Below, in pieces: positions 34,725 to 45,308 of a DNA stretch of 64,000 nt. Source of the stretch: Panorpa germanica (taxonomy: Eukaryota > Arthropoda > Insecta > Mecoptera > Panorpidae); contig OY783208.1 in assembly GCA_963678705.1 (NCBI GenBank), positions 18,921,486 to 18,985,485 on the forward strand. The letters are read 5' to 3'. The notes under the pieces are model-generated. The model saw nothing but the letters and a program-made list of their open reading frames with translations, searched no databases and was not told where the DNA came from. Positions within the stretch are counted from its first letter, which is position 1, and every line of letters starts with the position of its first letter. A program made the position numbers and the translations under genes.

Positions 34725-35793
34725 AGTACTTAATTAAAGTTATATATAATATACAGACTAAAGATTATTTTGTACCAATAAACGACTCTCCGAAAAATAG
34801 GATTCTGACAAGGAAAAACTGTTAGCGAAAACAGTAACTCACTGGAAATTTCCGATGGGGCTCAGACACCGCAGTTGTAACAGGAAGGTAGTCTCTCTGA
34901 TTGAACAGACTGCTATCTAACTGCTTCAGCTCTTTACTTCTCCTTTTCAAAATTCTTTCTCGTTCATAAAGATGTTCTAAAAATATTAAACATGAATTAA
35001 TATAATTGTAGAAACAATTATAGGAAATATTATAGTAGATATTCAAAAGTATTGGATATAATACTAAAAATATTGAACAATGATGCTACAAAATTGTTAT
35101 TTTATAACAAATATTCAAAAGTATTGAATATAATACTAAAAAATAATAGCTTCAATGAATTACAAGGATGCTACTAATAGATAGGTTATAGCAAATATTC
35201 AAAAGTATTGAATATAATACTAAAAAAATAATAGCTTCAATGAATTACAAGGATGCTACTAATAGATAGGTTATAGCAAATATTCAAAAGTATTGAATAT
35301 AATACTAAAAAAATAATAGCTTCAATGAATTACAAGGATGCTACTAATAGAAAAAAATACAATTATCAATTTATGATAATAATTGTATACAAGATAAAAA
35401 GATACTGTCTTATTATACTTAACAAAAAAAACTTTCGATTTTGATCTATGTACAGCTGTGTGCAGGGTTCTGGAAACGATTAACATCAGTTTAGATTATT
35501 CCATTTGTTCTAGAAGCATCCATCCATTCGCTGGGGGCAAAAGATTTCTTTTTTTCTGGTTCAGCGGGCTGTTGTTTTACATCCACCGGACTTGTAGAAA
35601 AATTATGTGAAATACAGATGAATTGACGTTCTATCTCGTACTCTTCGGCAATCTTGGAAATAATCGATCGACGTAGTGGTATCCAGAATAATTGATCTGC
35701 ATCCAGGTGTAGAATATATAGAAAAAAATTTTGGGCGTACCTCTTGGATATTTATGTGTAGGAATATCTCTTCGAGACCCCACCTGACACCAA
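34725..35793 (-). other. Gypsy 5' leader
   Basis: About 1.07 kb between the 5' LTR and gag. It contains the primer-binding site and a tandem repeat array. The 74-codon ORF at 34822-35046 has no known motif. A long leader with repeated elements recalls the regulatory leader of Drosophila gypsy, but any insulator or enhancer role here is only an inference. Confidence 0.6.
35041..35355. repeat. ~84-85-bp tandem repeat in the Gypsy leader
   Basis: Units begin with ATTCAAAAGTATTG at 35041 (diverged, 72 bp), 35113, 35197 and 35282. The last three are nearly identical over 84-85 bp, including the block CTTCAATGAATTACAAGGAT, and the last is slightly truncated. Confidence 0.9.
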
Positions 35794-36541
35794 TGTTGTA
35801 AAATAGTGTGGTATTGTCGTTCTGGAGGAGATTACTCAGCTTACTAGTACATTCTGCAGGGATGCTAGCTTCTGGTAGTAGATTCTTCAGTTGACGACTT
35901 CCAACACCAATTACAGTAGTAATCGAATATCTTTCTTAAGATGATTAATAAGGATTCTTGTTCAGACGGTGTATTGTTGCAATTAGAGAATACTTGAGCG
36001 GTCTAAAGTAACCTCGTTGCGACATGCGACGGTTGAACAATTAGTATCTTTTTATTACTATTAATACAAACACTTTTATTAAAATATATCATTTATTCGT
36101 TGTAATATTATATCTGCTTACTTAATTACAATAGTATTTTATTAGATTAACGAAGATGACAGATATAAAACAAAATGTAATTCTATAGTGTTATAATTTA
36201 ATTAATAGTTGAAATGTGCTCACTATTCAATACGTACGAAGTTGCGAATAGTAATGCTTGCTTTGAGACTCAGGAGAAGACTGGCTTTCAGCGTCTTGTG
36301 CAATTTAATATATAATAATTTATTTCACATCACAGAACGCCAATACTGAATTACCAGCATTAAATCAATATTAATCTCCACAAACCAGAGACAATATTTA
36401 TAAGCGCTAAACTTAAATAATTATTCTTTACAATCTTAATACTAATACAAAAACTGTTTACATAATATAATTCTATTACATAATTAACATTTAATATCAT
36501 TAAAAATAAAAGGTAAGTGCGACATATGCGTACTTACAACA
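35794..36541 (-). repeat. 5' LTR of the Gypsy element
   Basis: 748 bp, identical by eye to the 3' LTR. It carries promoter and processing signals for the element. The flanking target duplication TCAT follows at 36542-36545. Confidence 0.93.
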
Positions 36542-37194
36542 TCATATACAATGTTGAGATGTCAATATTCTATAGATTCTCTGCATAGTGTACTGTAGTG
36601 TACAATCTTTTGCTTTAGACACTTATATAAAAGAGATAGTAAAATAACAAATATATAAATTATTGAAATAGTTACGATAGATGTGTAAATATCTCTTATT
36701 GTATTGCAATATATTAAAAAATAACTAAATATTTGAGGTTCTGGTAGCCAACTTTATAAACATACTTTTACAGAAATGAGGCTCCTATTTTCTAACTGTT
36801 TACCGGACGTCTATATATTTTCTAAATTAAGCTATGTAAGTTAAGACAAAACTATCAGAAGACATTAAATAAAAAGCAACACGGATCCTATACCTTGGAA
36901 CTGGTATGAGTAGCGTAATTTGTAAAATATAGGCCTTTGAAAAATTGTTAGAAGTTATCAGCTGTCAGGTAAGCAGTTACAAAATAGGAGCCTTTTAAGT
37001 CATGGTTATCAAATATAACCTTTAGTGTCAGCAAGTGAGATGACATCCTGCAGAAATAATAAAATCCACTATACATTGTTAATGAACGCAGTCTTTAAAG
37101 TGTTTCTAGTTTAGATAAAAAGAAAATCGAAATATTATTTTGTGTAATTGTTTATTTTTGAAATTCATGTTCATATACAGCAAAAGTATAATAA
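36542..37194. other. Interval between Gypsy and polymerase fragment
   Basis: No gene. Near 36735-36775 it has a diverged copy of the dispersed repeat also seen at 6553-6620. The polymerase frame opens after the stop at 37192-37194. Confidence 0.5.
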
Positions 37195-39016
37195 TACCTA
37201 ATAATTAACATTCTTTTGTCAGTTAAAGATAAAAAGGCTATAGTAAATGTAGTAAATATTGATCAAGCTTGCTTTATGTGGGCTATAACTTCAGCATTGT
37301 ATCCAGCATCAAAAAGTATGGATAGAGTTACATCATATCCACATTATTCAAAAGTACTTAATTCAAATGGCATAGAATTACCGATGAAATTAAAAGATAT
37401 TAGAACATTTGAGAAGAATAATGATATAAGTGTGAATGTTTATGGACTTGAAAATAATTTCATTGTGGGACCGTTGCATTATACATCTAAAAAGAAGAAA
37501 CAACATGTTAATTTATTGTATATCGAAGATTTGAGTAATGGACATTATTGTTGGATTAAAAATATATCAAGATTAATAAGAAGTCAATTTACTAAGCATA
37601 CTAGTAAACAATTTTTGTGTGATGGATGCTTTTCATTTTTTAACACAGAAGATCAGTTAAATAGACATTTAGAATATGATTGCAATAAGATATATACAAT
37701 CCTTCCTTCTAAGTATAACGCTAAAGATAAATTGGGTAATATGATATCTCAAAACATTTTAAAATTCGATAATCATAAGAATCAATTACGCGTTCCATTT
37801 GTGATATATGGAGATTTTGAAACATTATTAAAACCCATTAGTACTTGTTATCCTGAAACTAATACATCATTTTCAAATAATATTCAAATTCATGAACCAT
37901 ATTCTTTTGCTTATTATATTAAATGTTCCTTTAATGATTCCTTAAGTAAGTTTGTTACGTACAGAGGTATTAATTGCGTTAAAGTATTTATTGAAACAAT
38001 AACTGAAGACGCTAAACAAATTTATAAAGTCTTAAATAAATTATCTGATTGGCAAAAACAGGAATATGATGAAGCTTCTATTTGCCATATTTGTGAAGGT
38101 ATCCTCAATGGTGATAAAGTGTTAGATTATTGTCATTTAACTGGTAATTACCGAGGAGATGCTCATAATCATTGCAATTTAAAATTTACAATTCCAAAGT
38201 TTATACCTGTAATATTCCATAACTTAAGTAATTGTAACCATATAATTGTAAAAGAATTAGGTAATGATAGTGGAAAAATTGAAGTTATTCCAGAAAATAA
38301 GGAAAAGTATATATCTTTTACGAAACATATTTTGGTGGAATCAAAAGCCGATAAAAATGATAAAGTTCATAACTGCTATATTAAACTTAGATTTATTGAT
38401 TCTTTACGATTTATGCATTCTAGTTTAGAAACACTTGCAAAAAATTTATTATCAGAACAATTTTTCGAATTTAAAAAATTCTATCCGAATGAAAATCATT
38501 TCAATTTATTAAAACGTAAAGGTGTATTTCCTTATGAATATGTAAATAGTAGGGATATGCTTAATGAATCTGACTTGCCATCTCAAAATAATTTTTATAG
38601 CTCACTTAATGGCTGTAATATATCTGACGATGATTACAATCATGCCAAAATGGTTTGGTATGCATTTGAAATGAAAACATTGGGGGAATATTCAGACTTA
38701 TATTTAAAGATCGATGTTCTGTTGTTAACAGATATTTTTGAAAATTTTCGAGATGTGTGCTATAAAACATATAATTTAGATCCCTGTCAATATTATACAG
38801 CACCAGGACTTTCTTGGGATGCTATGTTAAATTATACATGTATTGAATTAGAACTTTTAACAGATATTGATATGTTACATTTTATTAAAAAAGGTATAAG
38901 AGGTGGAATATCACAATGCTCTCACAGACATGGAATTGCAAATAATAAATATATGTCCAATTATGATTCAAATAAAGATTCTCAATATTTAATGTATTGG
39001 GATGCAAATAACTAAA
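37195..39016 (+). pseudogene. Polinton/adintovirus-type family-B DNA polymerase, truncated
   Basis: An internal part of a protein-primed PolB, about 600 codons. There is no ATG at the start: the frame opens after a stop at 37192 and the homologous region begins with SVKDKKAIVN (TTG at 37216), so the N-terminus is missing. Numbering from the TTG, a C2H2-like finger lies near 134-156, exonuclease motif I (YGDFET) at 198-203, a Cys/His-rich endonuclease VII-like insert (C290, C293, C306-H307, C320) next, an exo II-like VIFHNLSN near 332-339, and an exo III-like FIDSLRF near 393-399. The frame ends at TAA (39014-39016) directly after the YWDANN of polymerase motif A. The assembly gap follows, so the loss of the catalytic palm may be biological or due to assembly. 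It is separated by 18 kb from the capsid genes at 57353-64000. Confidence 0.85.
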
Positions 39017-39021
39017 GCTAT

Positions 39022-39221
39022 NNNNNNNNNNNNNNNNNNNNNNNNNNNNNNNNNNNNNNNNNNNNNNNNNNNNNNNNNNNNNNNNNNNNNNNNNNNNNNN
39101 NNNNNNNNNNNNNNNNNNNNNNNNNNNNNNNNNNNNNNNNNNNNNNNNNNNNNNNNNNNNNNNNNNNNNNNNNNNNNNNNNNNNNNNNNNNNNNNNNNNN
39201 NNNNNNNNNNNNNNNNNNNNN
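39022..39221. other. Assembly gap (200 N)
   Basis: A run of 200 undetermined bases, probably a scaffold gap of arbitrary length. It separates the polymerase fragment from a zinc-finger gene remnant, so the adjacency of the two is not proven. Confidence 0.98.
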
Positions 39222-39490
39222 GAACGGATGCCACTATCAAGATATCATTATTAAAAAAACATAAAAACACACATTTTGGTTTAAGAAGGATTTCTTGCAA
39301 TGAATGTAATAAAACGTTTAGTCAGTCATCGAATTTAAAACAACATAAAAATATACATTTAGGTTGAAATACATTTTCTTGGGGCAAATGTTGTAAAACA
39401 TTTAGTTATTCGTTCAATTTAATTCACACATTTAGGTATAAAACCTTTCCTTGTGGATATTTTAATAAATATTTTTCATCTGCTGGTTTT
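39222..39490 (+). pseudogene. C2H2 zinc-finger gene remnant A (3' end)
   Basis: The last fingers of a zinc-finger gene of the family at 44472 and 47744. After the gap, the frame gives the end of one finger (KKHKNTH), a complete finger (SCNECNKTFSQSSNLKQHKNIH), then TGA at 39365-39367. Finger-like coding continues beyond the stop (KCCKTFSYSFNL, then a decayed last finger). The same stop occurs in remnant D (51440-51720), so the decay preceded their duplication. Confidence 0.75.
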
Positions 39491-40684
39491 TAATGATACA
39501 ACAAATACTTCATTTATATTAGTTTGTCGTTTTTTATTTCCTTACTTAACTTGTGTTTATATTTGTATTAGTTTTGCTGAATTAATATTGGTAGGAAGAC
39601 AAAGGATCATGTTCTCTTACTTGGTACGGAACATTCTTTTCTTCTTAGTTAATTCATTTATTGTTCATTATTGTTTAAGTCAATATTCAATGATATGTAC
39701 ATGCTAAGACGTAAAATAATAATTTATCTATATTGTTACAATTTTACTAGGCGACGGCGTGTGTTTGTAGCAGCTAACCTTCTATTTATGTGCCGTAATA
39801 TGCCTGCGACTGGGGTTCTTTTTAATAACCGAGCGGAGTAATTATTTTTTAGTAAATAAGGCGCGTTGTAACTTTTAAAATTTATTAATAGCCACAATTA
39901 AAATAATCCGAAGGATTCACACTTTTTATAGATTGCTTTTATACACTAAACAATTACAATTCAAACTAAAACAATCGAAATATCTTGCTTTTTTATTTTA
40001 TGTCGCCGTGATGCGTATTTGATGCGACAATCCATCCAGGGGTGAGTAACATCCCCTGCCAACACTGGTCAACACTTCACAACTATGACCTTTATATGTT
40101 CCTACGCCCGCAAATTCGTAACAATATTATTATATACACATATGTTTATCGCAGTGTTCCTTCTTAATAAAACATCTGAACCGTGGACAAAACAGAAATA
40201 CGTCCGCAGTGTGTCTTACACTTTTTGTAGTTGTTGCAATGTCTTGTCGTTGTCTTATCCTTTTAGTTTTCTCTGATTTCTTTTACACAATTCATAGGCA
40301 GCTCAGGCAACATACTCGCTCTCAATTTAACTACCGCTTGAATAACATACCCCAACTAGGTCATCTATTAAAACTAAACCTAACTTTATATTAATTCAAA
40401 ATTTAAGTAAATTCAATTATTTTGTATGTAACTAATTATTTTTCATTTGTGGACAAATAAACGTGTATTCTAAATAAAATAAAATATCATGGTTTTAATT
40501 CTTCGAGGACACCCAAGTTCACTGTCTTCTGAGATCATGTGCCACTATTTTTTATTATCGTACAACAAAATAAAGTTTAAATCAGTCGGCGTATTAATAT
40601 TCCAGTTCATAAATCCCGCTAAAACTATTTCAACATCCATAAATGATTACTTACTCCCTCCACATTTCATAACCGCATAAAACC
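39491..40684. other. 3' flank of zinc-finger remnant A
   Basis: No gene. 39491-40142 is homologous to 51721-52383, and 40220-40500 is homologous to the 3' flanks of the genes at 44472 and 47744 (near 45350 and 49030). The whole is therefore part of the duplicated unit. Position 40142/40143 (A|T) is the empty counterpart of the Helitron insertion point at 52383/52384. Confidence 0.7.
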
Positions 40685-40954
40685 CAGTGTAGCCAGATGT
40701 GGCGATTTGTCGCCATTGCGGCTCCTAAACAGTTAGTCGGGCGACATATTTTTATCATTTGGCTACTGATAGCCAATGTGGCTATTTCCGTTTTTATATT
40801 TTTTTTTTAATAATTGAATATGTTCTTTCTATTAAGAAAATTCATTCACTCCAGTAAAAAAATTTTTTCTTTTTTATTTTCCCGCCATTTGATAGCGCTG
40901 CAGCAACTATTTATTGTACTAAAATATGCAGTAAAAGTGCGCAGTAGACATTAT

Positions 40955-41043
40955 GGGTGCGTTTCACTAAGCACTCACAACGATCGCGCTACGTGTATTT
41001 AGATAGGATTTTGATCGTTGTGAACGTCAAGTGGAACGCACCC
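40955..41043. mobile_element. Small foldback MITE nested in the hAT element
   Basis: Near-palindromic 89-bp unit. GGGTGCGTTTCACTAAGCAC at the left pairs with AAGTGGAACGCACCC at the right, with CACAACGATC/GATCGTTGTG inside. TAT flanks both sides (40952-40954 and 41044-41046), which fits a 3-bp target duplication. Confidence 0.65.
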
Positions 41044-41177
41044 TATCTACACAGTAGTATTGACATATGTATTGACATGTACAGTGACATGTATATGATA
41101 TATGACATATGTATTGCTTATAGACGCGCCAAAAGATTATTTATTGCTGTAATATTAAATAAATATATATTAAATAA

Positions 41178-43426
41178 TGGTGAAAGTTGTTATTTCTAAA
41201 AGAAAATATCGAGAAGAATGGGAAAAAGAATATTTGTTCAAAGGCATAGCAATGTATTGTTTTTCGTTGACTCATATTTTTATTTAATCTTATGACTTAT
41301 GATATATAGTGAACCTTGTTTAACCTATACACTTTGGTAAATTGTATCTTATTATGAATTTAATTTAATTTTAGGATGGCTTTGTAAAGCTCCTGCAAGT
41401 TTAATTAGTTCAGGCCAAGGAGAAGCTTATTGTAAATGCTGTCGTGTTCCATTGCGAGCTCAAAAACACGATTTAAAAAAACACTTAAATACTCAAATGC
41501 ATATTAAAAATGCAGAATCATTGAATCTTAAAAAACAAACAACATTGTCAAGTATTGGTAAAATAAATCGTATTTCTTTCATAAAATTTTTTTGACATTT
41601 TTACAGATCAACAATTATAATTTTTTTTTAATATTTCCGGTGTTAGTAATGTTAATGATACATTGGAGTTGGCAGAAATAAAATTGGTTTTAAATAACGC
41701 TGCTCATGGTTCTTTAAAGAATATCGATCACTTATGTGAATTGTTAAAAGATATTGGCAAAGGTAGTCAGTTAACAAAATTAAGATTACATAGAACTAAA
41801 TGTTCAAAAATTATTCTTAATGTTATTGCGCCTAGTATGCTGAAAAAGTTGCTTGAAGACTTAAGCGATGAAAGCTATTCAATACTGCTTGATAAGTCTA
41901 CTGATGATTCAACAATGAAATATATGGCCTACTGTATTAGATATTATAGTAAAAAACAAAAGAAGATTGTTACTGACTTTTTGGTTTTTAATGTTTTAGT
42001 GAAGTTAACGAGGCAACGGCGGAGAAGTTATTTTTTGACTTTGAAGAATTTATGAACGGACTTGGTTTAAATATCAATAATTTAGTAGGTCTTGGTACTG
42101 ATGGTGCAAGTAATCTTTGTGGTGTCAATCACAGTCTATACGTATTAATAAAAAGAAAATATCATCGAGTACAGTTACTCAAATGTAGTTGTCACTCTTT
42201 AAATTTAGTCGCAGCTAAACAGCTAAGCATCAGAACACTTACCATCTAATATAGAGTTCCTCCTTTGGCTAGCTTTAGCTGGGGCGGTAACATCTAATTT
42301 AAAACAATGGGAAGAGTTAAAAAGTTACTTTAACTCAATTAAAGATTCATCATCTGACAAATCGTATACAGCTAAAAGTTTGGCCGAAATGTACAATGAT
42401 GATAGAAATCGGTTATATCTTCTATTTTTGAACCAAGTACTGCGTGAAGTAACGTCAATGAATTTGGCATTTCAAGCCGCTGACGCTGACGCTGATCTTA
42501 CTAAATTGTACTCTGATTTACGCTCATTGTTGTTATCATTAGCCAGGCGTATATTTCAACCTAGTTTTCTCCGTCCGTTGGTATCGAATACTTCTGTTAC
42601 GATGCTCCATCAAGCAGATATTCAAGCAGTACAAAATGCGTTATTAAGATCTAAGCAAGCAATAGGTAATTCGTTATTACTCATCGAGTATGTTGACTTT
42701 GGTTCTTCATTTGCAGCTTTTGCTCAAAAAAAAACTATTTCTGACGATCACCTACACGAACTCAAAGTGCGATCACGAAATTTTATAATAGTATTATGTG
42801 AACAACTTGTCCAAAGATTACCAACAAATCTTATTGTGATTGATAAATTAAGATATTTTGCACCAAAAACTTGCTTAAGCATGTCATCAGTTAACGTAAT
42901 GGATAATTTGCCTTGGGATTTAGCTATTGAGAATGTTGATAAAGACACAATTGAAAGAGAGTGGCGTCTATTAAATACATTAAGATTACATGACATCAAC
43001 GAAAAATTTGACGATACTGTCAAACCAATCGATTTTTGGGTTGCTGTGCTGGATATAAGAAATAGTCAAGGCGAACGAAGTTTTGAAAATTTAGCATCAT
43101 TTGCACTTCGAGCATTATCTTTGCCAATCAGTAATGCTGATGTTGAAAGAGCTTTTAGTATAATGAGTATCATAAAAACTAAAACCCGGAATCGTTTGTT
43201 ATTACCGATGCTTATAGCGTTAATGCGCATTCGCATACACATGAAAGTATTGAAAGTTTGCTGTAGCAATTATTCATCTCCAGAACATATGTTAAAATTA
43301 TTTAATAGTAAAATGTATGAAGTATCTGCTAAAAATAATGTTGAAACTAGTGATATTTTAGTGAAATCTATTGACTTGATTAATAATGCTGATGATGGTG
43401 AAGATAACATTTATTGCAAGATGTAA
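41178..43426 (+). pseudogene. hAT transposase, frameshifted
   Basis: Exon 1 (41178-41243) starts with ATG. A 131-bp intron (41244-41374) has a GC donor and AG acceptor and joins to WLCKAPASLI and a BED-like finger (CKCC ... HLNTQMH). The next coding begins near 41640, after a second intron-like gap. The catalytic region follows (LLDKSTDDSTMKYMAYCIRY, then GLGTDGASNLCGVNHSLY), and the C-terminal dimerisation region (LSLPISNADVERAFSIMSII, TKTRNRL) ends at 43426. Frame breaks lie near 41995-42050 and near 42215-42250; the frame at 42380 has no ATG and continues the upstream reading. It is a decayed transposase, and I see no sign of domestication. Confidence 0.8.
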
Positions 43427-43985
43427 TTTGACTGGGTTTATGAGATATATTTTATGGGTTAACTATAAGTATTTTTATTTAAAAAAAATTAATGCAATAC
43501 ATGTAATAACATGGCTGTGTCAATAGTATAATTAATATATAGTTGATATTGATTAATTATAATAAGTATTTTTATCCGAGACTAATTGTTACTTTACTTA
43601 ATTAATGAGATTTGCAATATTGATTAATCGTAAGTGTTGTTTATTTTTAAACTTTATCAAATAAAAAGAAATAAACCAAGACGTTGATATTATTTAAATA
43701 ACATTTTTTTATTATTTGAATAATAATAATAATAATAATTTTTTTTTAAAATAAAATTTGATCAAAAGAATATATTCAAATCCTAAATTGTTATTAAAAA
43801 ATAATGCCATAAAAATTATTAATAATATTAATTAAATTTTGAATTAAGAGAAAAGAAATCATATACACGTGTATTTAATTCAAATATTGGCGCTTGAAAC
43901 ACTACTAGCGCCACATTAGGATTATACACGAAACATCAGCGCTCAGACCTTGGCTACTTCAGAGAAAAAATATCTGGCTACACTG

Positions 43986-44471
43986 CATAAGATCGTAAAC
44001 CGAAATACCTTTACTTTGACAGCTTACTGAAAATATAAGGACAAATTCAATTCAATTAATATTTTACGAAAATAAACGACTGTAAATTTTTGATAAAAGT
44101 GTATCAGTTGGTAAGTTAATATATAAATATATAATACCCTATTATATTTCAATTAATTTTATTTTTTAAATAATTACTTTATATTTTATAAAGTAAGATA
44201 CTATCAATTAAAATGGTTCATTACTTTTATATGTTTATCCTTGTTTTTAATATAAACTTTATTTATTTACTTTTTGTTGTACAAAGCTTTAACTTATTAC
44301 AGAAAAGTTTTTACAATAATTTTTCTAACCTCATTTATTTTTATAATGTTACAAAGTTTTGCTTCATTTGTTGAAACATTTCAAATTTATATCTTTTAAC
44401 ATAGATTTCTTATATATATTTAAATTCAATTTTTTGTTTTTAGTAAACTTCAAATTGTTCTATATATAATC
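43986..44471. promoter_or_regulatory. 5' region of zinc-finger gene B
   Basis: AT-rich sequence. A block near 44012-44030 containing TTTGACAGCT resembles the block near 46977-46990 upstream of the gene at 47744, consistent with duplicated promoters. An acceptor-like TTTTTAG at 44437-44443 precedes the ATG by about 30 bases, so a non-coding 5' exon and intron are likely. Confidence 0.4.
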
Positions 44472-45308
44472 ATGGATGATAAATTAGAACAAATAAAGCT
44501 AGAAGTTGATGTGGGATTACCTGAACTAATGGCAACAGAAAATGTATACGAAGATATCAAAATAGAAATAGAAGAAGTACGAGTCGTTAAAGAAATAAAA
44601 ACGGAAATTAAGAAAGAACCAGAATATAACTCAGATGAAGCTACACATTTACCCCGAGATGATTACTTCATTAAGCTTGAAGTTCCAGAGCAACAACTTC
44701 AAAGTGAAATGAATACGAACCTGAAGCCTTATATCTGTGATGTATGTAACAAATTGTTGGACTCTAAGGCAGAAATCATAAAACATTTGCGTGTACATTC
44801 AGCAAAGAAACATTCTTGTAATACATGTAGTAAAATATTTGCTAGTTCGTCAAGTTTAAATCGACATAAAAGCACACATTCAACGTTAAAACCATTTTCT
44901 TGCGACGAATGTGGTAAAACATTTGGTCAATCACGTCTTTTAAAACAACATAAAAACACACATTTAGGTGTAAAACCATTTCCTTGTGACGAATGTGGTA
45001 AAACGTTCAGTCAATCACGTTATTTAAATCGACATAAAAGCACACATTCAACGTTAAAACCATTTTCTTGCGACGAATGTGGTAAAACATTCAGTCAATC
45101 ACGTTATTTAAAACAACATAAAAACACACATTTAGGTTTAAAGCCATTTACTTGCGACGAATGTAGTAAAACGTTCAATCTATTACATCATTTAAAACAA
45201 CATAAAAACACACATTTAGTAGTAAAACCATTTTCTTGTGGTTTATGTAATAAATGTTTCTCAACTGTAGATTCTTTAAAGAATCATCAAAAACGTAATT
45301 TACATTAG
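44472..45308 (+). CDS. C2H2 zinc-finger protein B
   Basis: 278 residues. The first 85 residues are acidic and lysine/glutamate-rich, with IKxE-type sites that could be sumoylated (IKTEIKKEPE). Seven C2H2 fingers follow, starting at YICDVCNKLL and ending at FSCGLCNKCFSTVDSLKNH; the last has a longer His spacing (H-x5-H). Linkers are of the type THLGVKPF or THSTLKPF. It is probably a nuclear DNA-binding transcription factor. No ZAD or BTB domain is visible, but an upstream exon could carry one. The frame is intact. Its closest relative is the gene at 47744, with about 50% or more of the N-terminus alignable by eye. The DNA target cannot be read from the sequence. Confidence 0.85.
   Translation: MDDKLEQIKLEVDVGLPELMATENVYEDIKIEIEEVRVVKEIKTEIKKEPEYNSDEATHLPRDDYFIKLEVPEQQLQSEMNTNLKPYICDVCNKLLDSKAEIIKHLRVHSAKKHSCNTCSKIFASSSSLNRHKSTHSTLKPFSCDECGKTFGQSRLLKQHKNTHLGVKPFPCDECGKTFSQSRYLNRHKSTHSTLKPFSCDECGKTFSQSRYLKQHKNTHLGLKPFTCDECSKTFNLLHHLKQHKNTHLVVKPFSCGLCNKCFSTVDSLKNHQKRNLH

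Larger units (their letters stand above)
28742..36541 (-). mobile_element. Complete Ty3/Gypsy LTR retrotransposon
   Basis: A 7.8-kb element on the minus strand. LTRs lie at 28742-29489 and 35794-36541, both 748 bp and identical as far as I can compare by eye. Each starts TGTTGTAA and ends TTACAACA on the plus strand. TCAT is repeated directly outside both ends (28738-28741 and 36542-36545), a 4-bp target duplication. The primer-binding site next to the 5' LTR (35778-35792) is complementary to a tRNA 3' end ending ...CTGACACCA, similar to tRNA-Leu. A single uninterrupted gag-pol ORF fills the centre and there is no env-like ORF. Identical LTRs plus an intact ORF indicate a very recent insertion. 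Confidence 0.95.
40685..43985 (+). mobile_element. hAT DNA transposon, full length but mutated
   Basis: Perfect 14-bp terminal inverted repeats CAGTGTAGCCAGAT (40685-40698) and its reverse complement (43972-43985) enclose 3.3 kb. The flanks CATAAAAC (40676-40683) and CATAAGAT (43986-43993) resemble a diverged 8-bp target duplication typical of hAT. Inside is a transposase gene with a BED-like finger and a hAT dimerisation region. It sits in the 5' flank of the zinc-finger gene at 44472. Confidence 0.85.

Noticed and set aside
34822-35046. Extra Gypsy gene upstream of gag
   Set aside because: No known motif, overlaps the leader repeat unit, and no support for separate expression.
35041-35355. 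CRISPR-like array
   Set aside because: Units are contiguous 84-85-bp tandem repeats without unique spacers, in a eukaryotic retrotransposon leader.
37216-37218. Start of the polymerase gene
   Set aside because: The codon is TTG, not ATG, and the conserved N-terminal part of the protein is missing; it is a truncated internal fragment.
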